DNA of 9,808 nucleotides, taken from assembly GCA_002779455.1 (NCBI GenBank), contig PEWM01000213.1, positions 1 through 9,808 on the forward strand, read 5' to 3'. The notes beneath the pieces were generated by a model, which worked only from the letters and a program-made list of their open reading frames with translations, was not told where the DNA came from and made no database searches. This DNA comes from Deltaproteobacteria bacterium CG07_land_8_20_14_0_80_60_11 (lineage in GTDB: Bacteria; Desulfobacterota; Desulfobaccia; Desulfobaccales; 0-14-0-80-60-11). Made by a program: the position numbers and the translations under genes. This document shows positions 1-6,251 of this stretch, in pieces (the first letter of the stretch is position 1; every line of letters starts with the position of its first letter).

Positions 1-825
1 CTTGATGCCGTCTAACAGGGGCTGGATGCCCTTGTTGCGCAAGGCGGAGCCGCAGTAGGTGGGCACCCCTTTGAGGGCCAGGGTGGCCCGCTGGATGCCG
101 CCCTTGAGGGCCTCCACCGTCAGGGGCTGCTCCGCCAGGTAGACCTCCATCACCTCGTCGTCCACTTCCGCCACGGCCTCCACCAGGGCCTCCCGGGCGG
201 CGGCGGCCTGGTCCTGATAGTCGGCGGGAATCTCGAGTTCCGCATAATCCACGCCCAGGGTTTCTTCCCGCCACCTGATGGCCCTCAGGCTCAGAAGGTC
301 GATGACGCCCTGGAAGCGCTCTTCTTCGCCCCAGGGGAGGGTGAGGACCAGGGGATGAGCCCCGAGTTTCTCCCGCAGGGACGCCAGCGCCGCCCCGAAA
401 TTCGCCCCCATGCGGTCCATCTTGTTGATGAAGGCCAGCTTGGGCACCCGGTACTTGTCCGCCTGATGCCAGACGGTTTCGGACTGGGGCTCCACCCCGC
501 TCACCGCGTCGAACACCCCGATAGCCCCGTCCAGTACCCGCAGAGACCGTTCCACTTCGATGGTGAAATCCACGTGGCCCGGGGTGTCGATGATGTTGAT
601 GATGCAGCCCTTCCACTGGCAGGTGGTGACCGCCGCGGTGATGGTGATGCCGCGTTCCTGCTCCTCGGGCATCCAGTCCATGACCGCGGCGCCGTCGTGG
701 ACCTCGCCCATCTTGTGGGTGCGGCCGGTGTAATAGAGGATGCGCTCCGTGAGGGTGGTCTTCCCCGCGTCGATGTGGGCAATGATGCCGAGGTTGCGAA
801 TAGCCTTGAGCCTGGGGGTAGTCAC
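1..825 (-). CDS. fusA: Translation elongation factor G, N-terminal 275 residues (truncated by window edge)
   Basis: EF-G is the ribosomal GTPase that drives translocation of tRNA and mRNA after peptide bond formation; it is cytosolic. The visible part is the G domain with all GTPase motifs: P-loop AHIDAGKTT (about residues 16-24), switch I ERGITI (57-62), DTPGH (80-84), NKMD (134-137) and GSA (259-261). The family is about 690-705 residues long, so roughly 60% (domains II-V) lies outside the window. I chose the GTG at 825 because GGAG sits 8 bases upstream and the protein then begins MTTPRLKAIRNLG, as expected for EF-G; another in-frame GTG lies 9 bases further upstream. The gene has no rpsL, rpsG or tuf next to its start but a divergent Nudix gene, so it is not in a standard str operon on this side and may be a second EF-G paralogue. 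The family call is certain; which paralogue is not. Confidence 0.95.
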   Translation of the reverse strand, partial: MTTPRLKAIRNLGIIAHIDAGKTTLTERILYYTGRTHKMGEVHDGAAVMDWMPEEQERGITITAAVTTCQWKGCIINIIDTPGHVDFTIEVERSLRVLDGAIGVFDAVSGVEPQSETVWHQADKYRVPKLAFINKMDRMGANFGAALASLREKLGAHPLVLTLPWGEEERFQGVIDLLSLRAIRWREETLGVDYAELEIPADYQDQAAAAREALVEAVAEVDDEVMEVYLAEQPLTVEALKGGIQRATLALKGVPTYCGSALRNKGIQPLLDGIK

Positions 826-853
826 GGTGTACACTCCGGAATAATCAACCTCG

Positions 854-882
854 TTTGTAAATGAATTTGGCCTTAGTTTCAA
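854..882 (-). promoter_or_regulatory. Candidate sigma-70 promoter of fusA
   Basis: Read on the minus strand there is TTGAAA (877-882), a 17-base spacer and TACAAA (854-859): 5/6 and 4/6 matches to the sigma-70 boxes. The predicted start near 847 gives a leader of about 20 bases ending at the GGAG/GTG start of fusA. It overlaps the candidate promoter of the divergent Nudix gene. Seen by eye only. Confidence 0.42.
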
Positions 883-895
883 CCTTTAATATGAG
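867..895 (+). promoter_or_regulatory. Candidate promoter of the Nudix gene
   Basis: TTGGCC (867-872), a 17-base spacer and TATGAG (890-895), each 4/6 to the sigma-70 consensus. The predicted start near 902 leaves a leader of about 16 bases that includes GGGAG before the ATG at 918. It overlaps the fusA promoter candidate face to face, so polymerases on the two could interfere. Weak boxes, modest confidence. Confidence 0.28.
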
Positions 896-917
896 GCCAG
901 CCTGATCCGGGAGCGTT

Positions 918-1484
918 ATGTCTTGTAATTCTTCTGATTTCCGCTACTGCCCCTGCTGCGGCGGACCCCTTTTGACCCAACGCCGGGGTGACCGGGACCG
1001 TCTGGTCTGCCGCGCCTGCAACCGGGTGCTCTATGTCAATCCCGCGGTGGGGGTGGCGGTGGTGGTCCGCCGGGGCGAGGCCATCCTCTGGGGCCGCCGG
1101 GGTAGCGGTCCTTATGGCGGCGCCTGGTGCATCCCGTGCGGCTACGTGGAGTGGGGCGAAGAAGTGAAGGAGGCCGCGGCCCGGGAGTTTCTGGAGGAAA
1201 CCGGCCTGGTGGTGCAGGTGGGGCAGGTCGTGGCGGTGCATTCCAACTTTCACGACCCCGAACGCCTCACCGTGGGTATCTGGTTCGCCGGGCAGGTGAC
1301 CGGCGGTTTTCTTCAGGCCGGCGACGACCTGGACGCCGCAGAGTTTTTCCCCCTGGCGGCCCCGCCGCAGCCCCTGGCCTTCCCCACCGATGCCCTGGTG
1401 CTGGAGGAACTCAGGAAGGGAAAAGCGCAACTGATTCCAGATTCGCCAAATCCTTCAGGGAAACCATGGCCACCCGGGAGCTGA
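918..1484 (+). CDS. Nudix hydrolase with N-terminal zinc ribbon
   Basis: Nudix enzymes hydrolyse nucleoside diphosphates linked to another moiety (NDP-sugars, dinucleotides, oxidised dNTPs); the exact substrate here cannot be read from sequence. The 188-residue protein has an N-terminal zinc ribbon with two CxxC pairs (C11/C14 and C31/C34), then the Nudix fold from about residue 42. The Nudix box is complete: G75, E81, R89, E90, E93, E94, G96, with metal-binding glutamates present. Zinc-ribbon Nudix proteins include NudC-like NADH or RNA-decapping enzymes, but this one is much shorter than NudC (about 257 residues), so it is better called a small zinc-ribbon Nudix of unknown substrate. The ATG at 918 has GGGAG four bases upstream. 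The last 23 or so codons overlap the convergent phosphoesterase gene; this tail is proline-rich and lies beyond the expected fold. Confidence 0.92.
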   Translation: MSCNSSDFRYCPCCGGPLLTQRRGDRDRLVCRACNRVLYVNPAVGVAVVVRRGEAILWGRRGSGPYGGAWCIPCGYVEWGEEVKEAAAREFLEETGLVVQVGQVVAVHSNFHDPERLTVGIWFAGQVTGGFLQAGDDLDAAEFFPLAAPPQPLAFPTDALVLEELRKGKAQLIPDSPNPSGKPWPPGS

Positions 1485-2043
1485 CCAGGTCCAGGACCGC
1501 AAAGCTGAAGGTGGGGAACCGCTGCTCCTCCAGGGTGAAGGCCCCGGGTACGATGAGGTAGGTGGTGTCCGGGTCCAGGGTCAGGCAGGCCTGGCGCGCC
1601 TGAAATTCCTGGGGCCGCACCGCGTCGTTGGTGTAGAGCAGGCGGCTGAAGGGCGGCGTATAGCGGGTGACGCTGGGAACGTGGGTGTGGCCGTGGCACG
1701 CCACTATCGGCGGGCGGTACCGGTGGACCCCGTGCCCGTAGGCCCGGATGCGCTCATTGAAGTGGGTCCAGATCAAGGCCCGGGTGTGGGCCAGGAAGAT
1801 CCGCCCCTCCAGCTCCAGGGCGATACCGCAGCCGGTGGCCTCGGGCAGCTGCGGTCCGAAGACGTCGTACACCCAATAAAGCCGGTTGCGGGGGTCCATG
1901 GTCAGCCAGGGCCGGAAAGGCTCCGGCGGACAATCCCCCAGGCAGGCCAGGTGAGTGAGCCCCTGGTCCTTAAAAAACGTCAGCAACGCGGGAAGGCCGG
2001 CGTGGTAGGAATGGGTGTCAGCTACCAGCGCCAGCCTTTCCAT
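1411..2043 (-). CDS. Calcineurin-like metallophosphoesterase (YfcE/MJ0936-like), atypical motif III
   Basis: This is a probable dinuclear-metal phosphoesterase of the small bacterial/archaeal Metallophos_2 type; the substrate is unknown. In the 216-residue reading from GTG 2061, the metal-ligand motifs are DTH (D15, H17), GD (G42, D43) and GHTH (G124-H127), with a histidine at H92 in the place of the fourth motif. The usual GN(H/C)D motif is not recognisable: the corresponding stretch reads WVYDVFG, so a conserved asparagine ligand appears to be missing. I prefer the ATG at 2043, giving 210 residues that begin MERLALVADTH; the GTG at 2061 adds six residues and neither has a clear Shine-Dalgarno. 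The gene starts about 38 bases after the stop of the 53-codon gene upstream and is probably cotranscribed with it. Its 3' end overlaps the convergent Nudix gene by 74 bases. Confidence 0.88.
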   Translation of the reverse strand: MERLALVADTHSYHAGLPALLTFFKDQGLTHLACLGDCPPEPFRPWLTMDPRNRLYWVYDVFGPQLPEATGCGIALELEGRIFLAHTRALIWTHFNERIRAYGHGVHRYRPPIVACHGHTHVPSVTRYTPPFSRLLYTNDAVRPQEFQARQACLTLDPDTTYLIVPGAFTLEEQRFPTFSFAVLDLVSSRVAMVSLKDLANLESVALFPS

Positions 2044-2060
2044 AGTCTGCCGGTTATCCA

Positions 2061-2089
2061 CTCAGAGTGGGTAAAGTTACTTTACTGAG
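2061..2089. repeat. Imperfect inverted repeat between the small gene and the phosphoesterase
   Basis: GTAAAG (2071-2076) and CTTTAC (2080-2085) form a 6-bp stem with a TTA loop, flanked by CTCA (2061-2064) and TGAG (2086-2089), which can extend it across a bulge. It spans the stop codon of the 53-codon gene and the possible GTG start of the phosphoesterase. The stem is AT-rich and no T-run follows, so it is not a convincing terminator; it may separate translation of the two genes or mark an mRNA processing site. Confidence 0.3.
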
Positions 2090-2243
2090 TTCTTTTGGGG
2101 CCGCAGGCGTGGCTTTCGGTGCCTTTGAAGCGCTGCACCAGGTTGGCCAAAAACTTGATGGCCTCGTCTTTGTCTTTATCGATGACGATGGCCTCGACTT
2201 GCATCTGTTCTGCGTCCGAAAACACGATCTGTTTGTCTGCCAT
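2082..2243 (-). CDS. Small conserved-looking hypothetical protein (53 residues)
   Basis: I do not recognise a named family. The product begins MADKQIVFSDAEQMQ and is mildly acidic with alternating hydrophobic and charged residues (EAIVIDKDKDEAIKFLANL), suggesting a short beta strand followed by an amphipathic helix; the tail TESHACGPK carries one cysteine and one histidine. No signal peptide or membrane segment is visible. The start at 2243 is well supported: AAGGAGGGAG lies six bases upstream, and a strong promoter sits at 2275-2303. The longer open frame to 2303 would run through that promoter and is rejected. The phosphoesterase gene follows closely on the same strand, so the two probably form an operon. 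The quality of the expression signals argues that this is a real, well-expressed gene. Confidence 0.78.
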   Translation of the reverse strand: MADKQIVFSDAEQMQVEAIVIDKDKDEAIKFLANLVQRFKGTESHACGPKRTQ

Positions 2244-2274
2244 AGATTTCTCCCTCCTTATTCTCAGTGAACAC

Positions 2275-2303
2275 AATTTAAGCTCAAGGCGCCCGGGTGT
2301 CAA
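2275..2303 (-). promoter_or_regulatory. Strong sigma-70-type promoter for the small gene and phosphoesterase
   Basis: On the minus strand a perfect TTGACA (2298-2303) is followed by a 17-base spacer and TAAATT (2275-2280, 4/6). Transcription should start near 2268, about 25 bases before the ATG at 2243, leaving a leader with the Shine-Dalgarno at 2250-2259. This is one of the two best promoters in the window. Confidence 0.62.
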
Positions 2304-2319
2304 GAGAAAGGCCGGACAT

Positions 2320-2347
2320 TTGCGTATTTAGAAAAATCAGCCATAAT
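2320..2347 (+). promoter_or_regulatory. Candidate promoter of the glycosyltransferase
   Basis: TTGCGT (2320-2325), a 16-base spacer and CATAAT (2342-2347, 5/6). The -35 box is poor. It would give a leader of about 83 bases holding the inverted repeat at 2379-2412. It lies back to back with the promoter of the small gene. Confidence 0.28.
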
Positions 2348-2378
2348 AAATGCGAGCCGGCTTGGGTGGCTGCGGGGT

Positions 2379-2412
2379 TTTCAGATTTTTTATGCGTATC
2401 TCAGATCTGAAA
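2379..2412. repeat. Inverted repeat upstream of the glycosyltransferase
   Basis: TTTCAGAT (2379-2386) and ATCTGAAA (2405-2412) are perfect 8-bp inverted arms around an 18-base AT-rich spacer; the right arm lies within the palindrome TCAGATCTGA (2401-2410). It could be an mRNA leader hairpin or an operator for a dimeric regulator. It lies 24 bases before the ATG at 2437. Confidence 0.4.
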
Positions 2413-2436
2413 GTTTCCTTGCCCTTTTAAATAACT

Positions 2437-3660
2437 ATGGCTGATAAAGGACTTAAGGGCACTATAGCCTATGGTATTGCTCCTCACGAAGGAGGCACCA
2501 CCACTTTTTACTCCAATTTAGCCGAGGGATTGCGGGAAAGAGGGTGGCGGGTATTACCGGTGTCCGTAGATAAGCCTTTTGATCCAAAGTTTACTGATGA
2601 ACACCATATTTCTATAAATACGGGCTCACGAAATTTAAATGATAAAGTAAGATTATTTATAGAATGGGCAATAAAGGAAAATATCAACATATTGCTTCCA
2701 ATGTTCGAAACTGAAATGTTGATTGCTTTACCATATTTGCCCCAGAAAATACGTTGCATAACGCGTTGCGCCAATATCGTTAGGTCAGCTTTTATTGTAA
2801 GCACGCTTTATTTAGATCGTTTATCCTTTGTACTCACCTCCAGTCCAAGACAATTCAATCTTTTACATTCTCAATGGGGGGTGCCGCTCTCAAAACTGAA
2901 ATTGATCCCCCATGGAGTAGATACATCGCTTTTTAATTATAATCCTCAAAAATATAGAAAGAATAATGAGCTAACATTACTTTATTTGGGGAGAATCGAA
3001 GATTCCGCTAAGGGAGTTATGTGGTTGCCGAGCATCCTAGATAAGTTGAAAAAACAGAATATTGCCTTTCAGCTACATATTATCGGGAGCGGCCCAGATT
3101 TAATTAAATTGAAGAAGGCATTTTATCATTATGGAATAGGCGAGAAGATAATCTATCACGGCTCGATGGAGCGAGCCAAGCTCCCTGATATTCTATCAAA
3201 AGCGGAGATTTTCATTATGACCTCAAGATTCGAAGGCTTTGGCTTTACCCTCATTGAAGCCATGGCCACGGGTTGTGTCCCCATTGCGTCACATATAGCC
3301 GGGGTAACCGATACGATTATTACGCATAGAGTCGACGGTTTTCTCTGCCCGATTGGTGATACGGAAAAATTCGCTCAAAAAATCGCTACGTTGGCGACAG
3401 ACCCTCAGAAACTTGCCCAAATGTCCCAAGCGGCGCGCCAAAAGGTGGAGAATGGCTTTAACTTGGAGCGCATGGTGACAGATTATGATCAAGTATTTAC
3501 TGAGGCAATGGTTATGCCTCCGGTTTCATTTTCGCCTCACTCTCTTAACCGTGTTGTCCTCCCTAAAGAATTGCAACCGACCTGGAGAACGAAAATTCCT
3601 CAACCCATAAAGAATACTATAAGGAAATGGGTTTTTCGCATTACCGGAAGAATGATCTAA
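2437..3660 (+). CDS. Group 1 (GT4-like, GT-B fold) glycosyltransferase
   Basis: A retaining glycosyltransferase that would transfer a sugar from a nucleotide-sugar donor to a surface polysaccharide, lipid or similar acceptor; donor and acceptor are not predictable. The 407-residue protein has the N-terminal glycine-rich HEGGTTTF (about 17-24), the interdomain PHGVD (158-162), LGR with a downstream lysine (R186, K192) for donor phosphate binding, and the EX7E motif EGFGFTLIE (E266, E274). No signal peptide or membrane helix is seen; the C-terminus is basic (about residues 384-405) and could contact membrane. The ATG at 2437 gives the expected N-terminus but has no visible Shine-Dalgarno. Base composition is sharply unlike the neighbours: 27% GC in 2641-2700, rising to 55% in 3421-3480, against about 70% in flanking genes. 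It stands alone with no other surface-polysaccharide genes, which suggests horizontal transfer. Confidence 0.93.
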   Translation: MADKGLKGTIAYGIAPHEGGTTTFYSNLAEGLRERGWRVLPVSVDKPFDPKFTDEHHISINTGSRNLNDKVRLFIEWAIKENINILLPMFETEMLIALPYLPQKIRCITRCANIVRSAFIVSTLYLDRLSFVLTSSPRQFNLLHSQWGVPLSKLKLIPHGVDTSLFNYNPQKYRKNNELTLLYLGRIEDSAKGVMWLPSILDKLKKQNIAFQLHIIGSGPDLIKLKKAFYHYGIGEKIIYHGSMERAKLPDILSKAEIFIMTSRFEGFGFTLIEAMATGCVPIASHIAGVTDTIITHRVDGFLCPIGDTEKFAQKIATLATDPQKLAQMSQAARQKVENGFNLERMVTDYDQVFTEAMVMPPVSFSPHSLNRVVLPKELQPTWRTKIPQPIKNTIRKWVFRITGRMI

Positions 3661-3729
3661 ATAGACTCCGTTTAGGGAAAGGACCAGACAAAGCTTAGGG
3701 TAAAATACGGCTCATCCGACTAATGCGTA

Positions 3730-3760
3730 CCTGGTTTCGTGAAGGGCCAGGATTTTGAGT
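3730..3760 (+). terminator. Candidate intrinsic terminator of the glycosyltransferase
   Basis: CCTGG (3730-3734) pairs with CCAGG (3747-3751), with additional TTTC/GAAG pairing inside, and is followed by ATTTTGAGTTT. It lies 70 bases after the stop of the glycosyltransferase. The T-tract is broken, so efficiency is uncertain. Confidence 0.38.
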
Positions 3761-3789
3761 TTGAAGAATTCCAGGCCGCTAAAGCCATC

Positions 3790-3838
3790 GTCCTGCAAAG
3801 GACAAATGCTAAAGACTTTTCCGCCTAAAGGCGAAAGT
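3790..3838. repeat. Pair of hairpins, possible bidirectional terminator region
   Basis: GTCCT-GCAA-AGGAC (3790-3803) is a perfect 5-bp stem with a GNRA-type loop. It is followed by ACTTT/AAAGT (3815-3819 and 3834-3838) enclosing CGCC-TAAA-GGCG (3822-3833). The second hairpin is followed by TTATAT on the plus strand and lies between the convergent glycosyltransferase and ymdB, so it may stop transcription in either direction. Confidence 0.38.
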
Positions 3839-3888
3839 TTATATCCTACTGGATGGAAATCAACCGGTGGGGCGGCCCGAGACGAGTT

Positions 3889-4677
3889 TCAGGCCGATTT
3901 TAAAGGCAGTTGCACCCGGCGGACTTCCTGGCAACGGCCCTGGGCGTCGATTTTCAGCACCACGCCCTGGAGTTGCATATTCTGGGTGGCCACCCTGAAG
4001 GGCTGGGGGCGCTGGGTCAGGAAGCGCTCCAGGATAATCTCCCGTTTCATACCGATGACCGAGTCCACCGGGCCGGTCATGCCGGCGTCGCTGATATAGC
4101 CGGCGCCACCCGGCAGGATGCGTTCATCGGCGGTCTGGACGTGGGTGTGGGTGCCCACCACCGCGCTCACCCGGCCGTCCAGGTGCCAGCCCATGGCCTG
4201 CTTCTCACTGGTGGCCTCGGCGTGCATGTCCACCAGAATGACCTTGACCTCCGGGGAGAGGCTCTCCAGGAGCCGGTCCACGGTGCGAAAGGGGCACTCG
4301 ATGGCGCTCATAAAGACCCGGCCTTCCAGGTTGATGATGGCCACGGGCTCACCGGCGGCGGTCTCCACCACGGCCAGGCCCCGCCCCGGGGTCGTCTCCG
4401 GGGGGTAATTGGCCGGGCGCAGCAGACGGTCGGTGTCCTCCAGGTACGGCAGGATTTCTTTGTGTTTCCAGATGTGGTTGCCGCTGGTGAGGACATCCAC
4501 CCCCTGGTTCAGGAGGAAGTCGGCCACCTGGGGGGTAATGCCGATGCCGCCGGAGGCGTTTTCGCCGTTGGCCACCACCAGGTCGATGCAATAGCGGTCC
4601 ACCGTCCGGGGCAGGAGTTCTTCCACCGCCCGCCGTCCCGGGGCCCCGACGATATCGCCGATGAACAGGATATTCAT
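3889..4677 (-). CDS. ymdB: YmdB-family metallophosphoesterase (2',3'-cyclic nucleotide phosphodiesterase-like)
   Basis: The TIGR00282/YmdB family hydrolyses cyclic nucleotides; the Bacillus subtilis member acts on 2',3'-cNMPs, products of RNA breakdown, and influences biofilm and motility choices. The 262-residue protein matches the family length (about 264). Metal ligands sit at the family positions: D8 in GDIVG, E39 and N40 in NGENA, N67 and H68 in SGNH, H152 in MHAE, H177 and H179 in GTHTH. It begins 14 bases after the rny stop, with GGTGAG just upstream of the ATG, and is surely cotranscribed with rny. This pairing is also known from Firmicutes, where an RNA-cleaving enzyme is coupled to a phosphodiesterase. 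It is convergent with the glycosyltransferase. The family is secure; the substrate in this organism is inferred. Confidence 0.95.
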   Translation of the reverse strand: MNILFIGDIVGAPGRRAVEELLPRTVDRYCIDLVVANGENASGGIGITPQVADFLLNQGVDVLTSGNHIWKHKEILPYLEDTDRLLRPANYPPETTPGRGLAVVETAAGEPVAIINLEGRVFMSAIECPFRTVDRLLESLSPEVKVILVDMHAEATSEKQAMGWHLDGRVSAVVGTHTHVQTADERILPGGAGYISDAGMTGPVDSVIGMKREIILERFLTQRPQPFRVATQNMQLQGVVLKIDAQGRCQEVRRVQLPLKSA

Positions 4678-4691
4678 GGACTCACCGAACC

Positions 4692-6251
4692 TCAGCGGGC
4701 ATATTCCACCGACCGGGTCTCCCGGATGACGGTGACCTTGATCTGCCCGGGATAGGTAAGGTCCTGCTCGATCTTCTTGGCCACTTCGCGGCTGAGCAGG
4801 GCCGCCTCTTCGTCGTTGACCTTCTCGCTCTCCACGATGAGGCGGATTTCCCGGCCGGCCTGGATGGCGTAGGTTTTGCTGATGCCGCCGAACGACAGGG
4901 CCACCCGTTCCAGGTCTTCCAAACGCTTGACATAGGTCTCCAGCATCTCCCGCCGGGCGCCCGGGCGAGCCCCCGAGAGGGTGTCGGCGGCCTGCACCAG
5001 GACCGCCAGGATGTTCTCGGGCGGCACGTCTTCGTGGTGGGCGGCGATGGCGTGCACCACCTTGGGAGACTCGCCGTGGCGTTTGGCCAGATCGGCGCCG
5101 ATCAGGGCATGCACGCCCTCGGATTCCTGGTCCACGGCCTTGCCGATGTCATGGAGCAATCCGGCCCGCTTGGCGTGCTTGACGTTGAGGCCCAGTTCGG
5201 CGGCCATGATGCCGCAGAGGTAGCAGACCTCCACCGAATGTTGCAGGACGTTCTGGGCATAGCTGGTGCGGAACTTCAGCTTGCCCAGGAGCTTGACCAG
5301 CTCCGGGTGGAGCCCGTGCACCCCGGCGTCGAAGGCGGCCTCCTCGCCGGCCTCCCGGATATTCACCTCCAGTTCCTGGGTGACCTTCTCGACGATCTCC
5401 TCGATGCGCCCGGGATGGATGCGGCCGTCGGCGATGAGCCGTTCCAGGCTGCGCCGGGCCACCTCGCGCCGCACCGGGTTGAAGGCGCTCAAGATGACCG
5501 CTTCCGGGGTGTCGTCGATAATGATGTCCACTCCGGTGGCGGCCTCCAGGGCGCGGATGTTGCGGCCTTCCCGGCCGATGATGCGCCCTTTCATCTCCTC
5601 GTTGGGCAGGGCCACCACCGAGACGGTCTGTTCGGCCACATAGTCCGAAGCATAGCGTTTGATGGCCAGGGCGATGATATCCTTGGCCTTGCGGTCGGCC
5701 AGCTCCCGGGCCTCGGTTTCGATGCGCTTCACCAGACGAGCGGCATCGGCCCGGATTTCCCGCTCCATGGACTGGAGGAGATGTTCCTTGGCCTCGGTGG
5801 CGCTCATCCCGGCCAGGTGCTCCAGGCGGGCGGTCTGTTCCGCCACCAGGTGCTGGTAGCGCTCGGTCTGGACCTTGAGTTCCTCTTCCTGCCTGGCCGT
5901 TAGCTTATGCTGCTTGATCAGTTCGGTTTCCCGTTCATCCAGAAGCGCCCCTTTCTTCTCCAGGTTCTCCTCCTTCTGGAGAAGGCGCCGCTCCAGCTGG
6001 TTGGTTTCGTGGCGCCGCTCGTGGGTCTCCTTTTCAAAGTCCATCTTCATCTGCAAGAGCTGGTCTTTGGCCTGGAGCTTGGCCTCTTTCCTGAGGCTGT
6101 CGGCTTCTTTGCGGGCTTCATCCAGGATCTTCTTGCCCAGCGCCTCCAGGGACTGCTGGTGGCTGTCCATCACGTACTTGCGATAGAAAAAACCACCGAA
6201 AAAACCGAGGACCAGGAGAATAATTTCAACGATAAAATACAATATGGTCAT
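4692..6251 (-). CDS. rny: Ribonuclease Y
   Basis: RNase Y is a membrane-anchored endoribonuclease that initiates mRNA decay. From the ATG at 6251 the protein has 519 residues, the normal family length. It shows an N-terminal membrane helix (about 2-22, ILYFIVEIILLVLGFF), a long charged coiled coil (about 30-190), a KH RNA-binding domain with GREG (226-229) in IIGREGRNI, and an HD domain with catalytic H367/D368 in GLLHDIGK plus H338 and the HH pair at 405-406. An upstream in-frame start at 6353 would add 34 residues ahead of the membrane anchor and is rejected; AAGGGA lies upstream of the chosen ATG. The gene precedes ymdB by 14 bases. Upstream lies a leader region of several hundred bases with strong hairpins and a structured-RNA candidate behind zapA. 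Confidence 0.97.
   Translation of the reverse strand: MTILYFIVEIILLVLGFFGGFFYRKYVMDSHQQSLEALGKKILDEARKEADSLRKEAKLQAKDQLLQMKMDFEKETHERRHETNQLERRLLQKEENLEKKGALLDERETELIKQHKLTARQEEELKVQTERYQHLVAEQTARLEHLAGMSATEAKEHLLQSMEREIRADAARLVKRIETEARELADRKAKDIIALAIKRYASDYVAEQTVSVVALPNEEMKGRIIGREGRNIRALEAATGVDIIIDDTPEAVILSAFNPVRREVARRSLERLIADGRIHPGRIEEIVEKVTQELEVNIREAGEEAAFDAGVHGLHPELVKLLGKLKFRTSYAQNVLQHSVEVCYLCGIMAAELGLNVKHAKRAGLLHDIGKAVDQESEGVHALIGADLAKRHGESPKVVHAIAAHHEDVPPENILAVLVQAADTLSGARPGARREMLETYVKRLEDLERVALSFGGISKTYAIQAGREIRLIVESEKVNDEEAALLSREVAKKIEQDLTYPGQIKVTVIRETRSVEYAR

Larger units (their letters stand above)
3712..3888 (-). other. Open frame in phase with ymdB beyond its stop; possible gene remnant or repeat
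   Basis: Directly after the TGA that ends ymdB (3889-3891), the same frame stays open for 58 codons to a TGA at 3712-3714. The translation looks protein-like rather than random (for example GKVFSICPLQDDG and LEFFKLKILALHE), but it has no ATG and no Shine-Dalgarno of its own. It could be a decayed gene end, a dispersed repeat with coding character, or chance: an open run of this length is not rare. A plus-strand frame from a TTG at 3755 also crosses the region and reads into antisense of ymdB; I see no support for it. Confidence 0.25.

Noticed and set aside
355..864. Plus-strand open frame of 169 codons opposite fusA
   Set aside because: Antisense to a clear EF-G G domain with all GTPase motifs.
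2244..2303. 20-residue N-terminal extension of the small protein
   Set aside because: The extension is encoded across the -10 box, spacer, -35 box and Shine-Dalgarno of the gene itself.
3755..4099. Plus-strand 114-codon frame after the glycosyltransferase
   Set aside because: TTG start without Shine-Dalgarno, runs into antisense of ymdB, no domain recognised.
3910..4755. Plus-strand open frame of 281 codons opposite ymdB and the end of rny
   Set aside because: Antisense shadow; it spans two genuine minus-strand genes and has shadow-like G/H/P-rich composition.
5034..5903. Plus-strand open frame of 289 codons opposite rny
   Set aside because: Shadow of the rny reading frame; no domain or ribosome binding site support.
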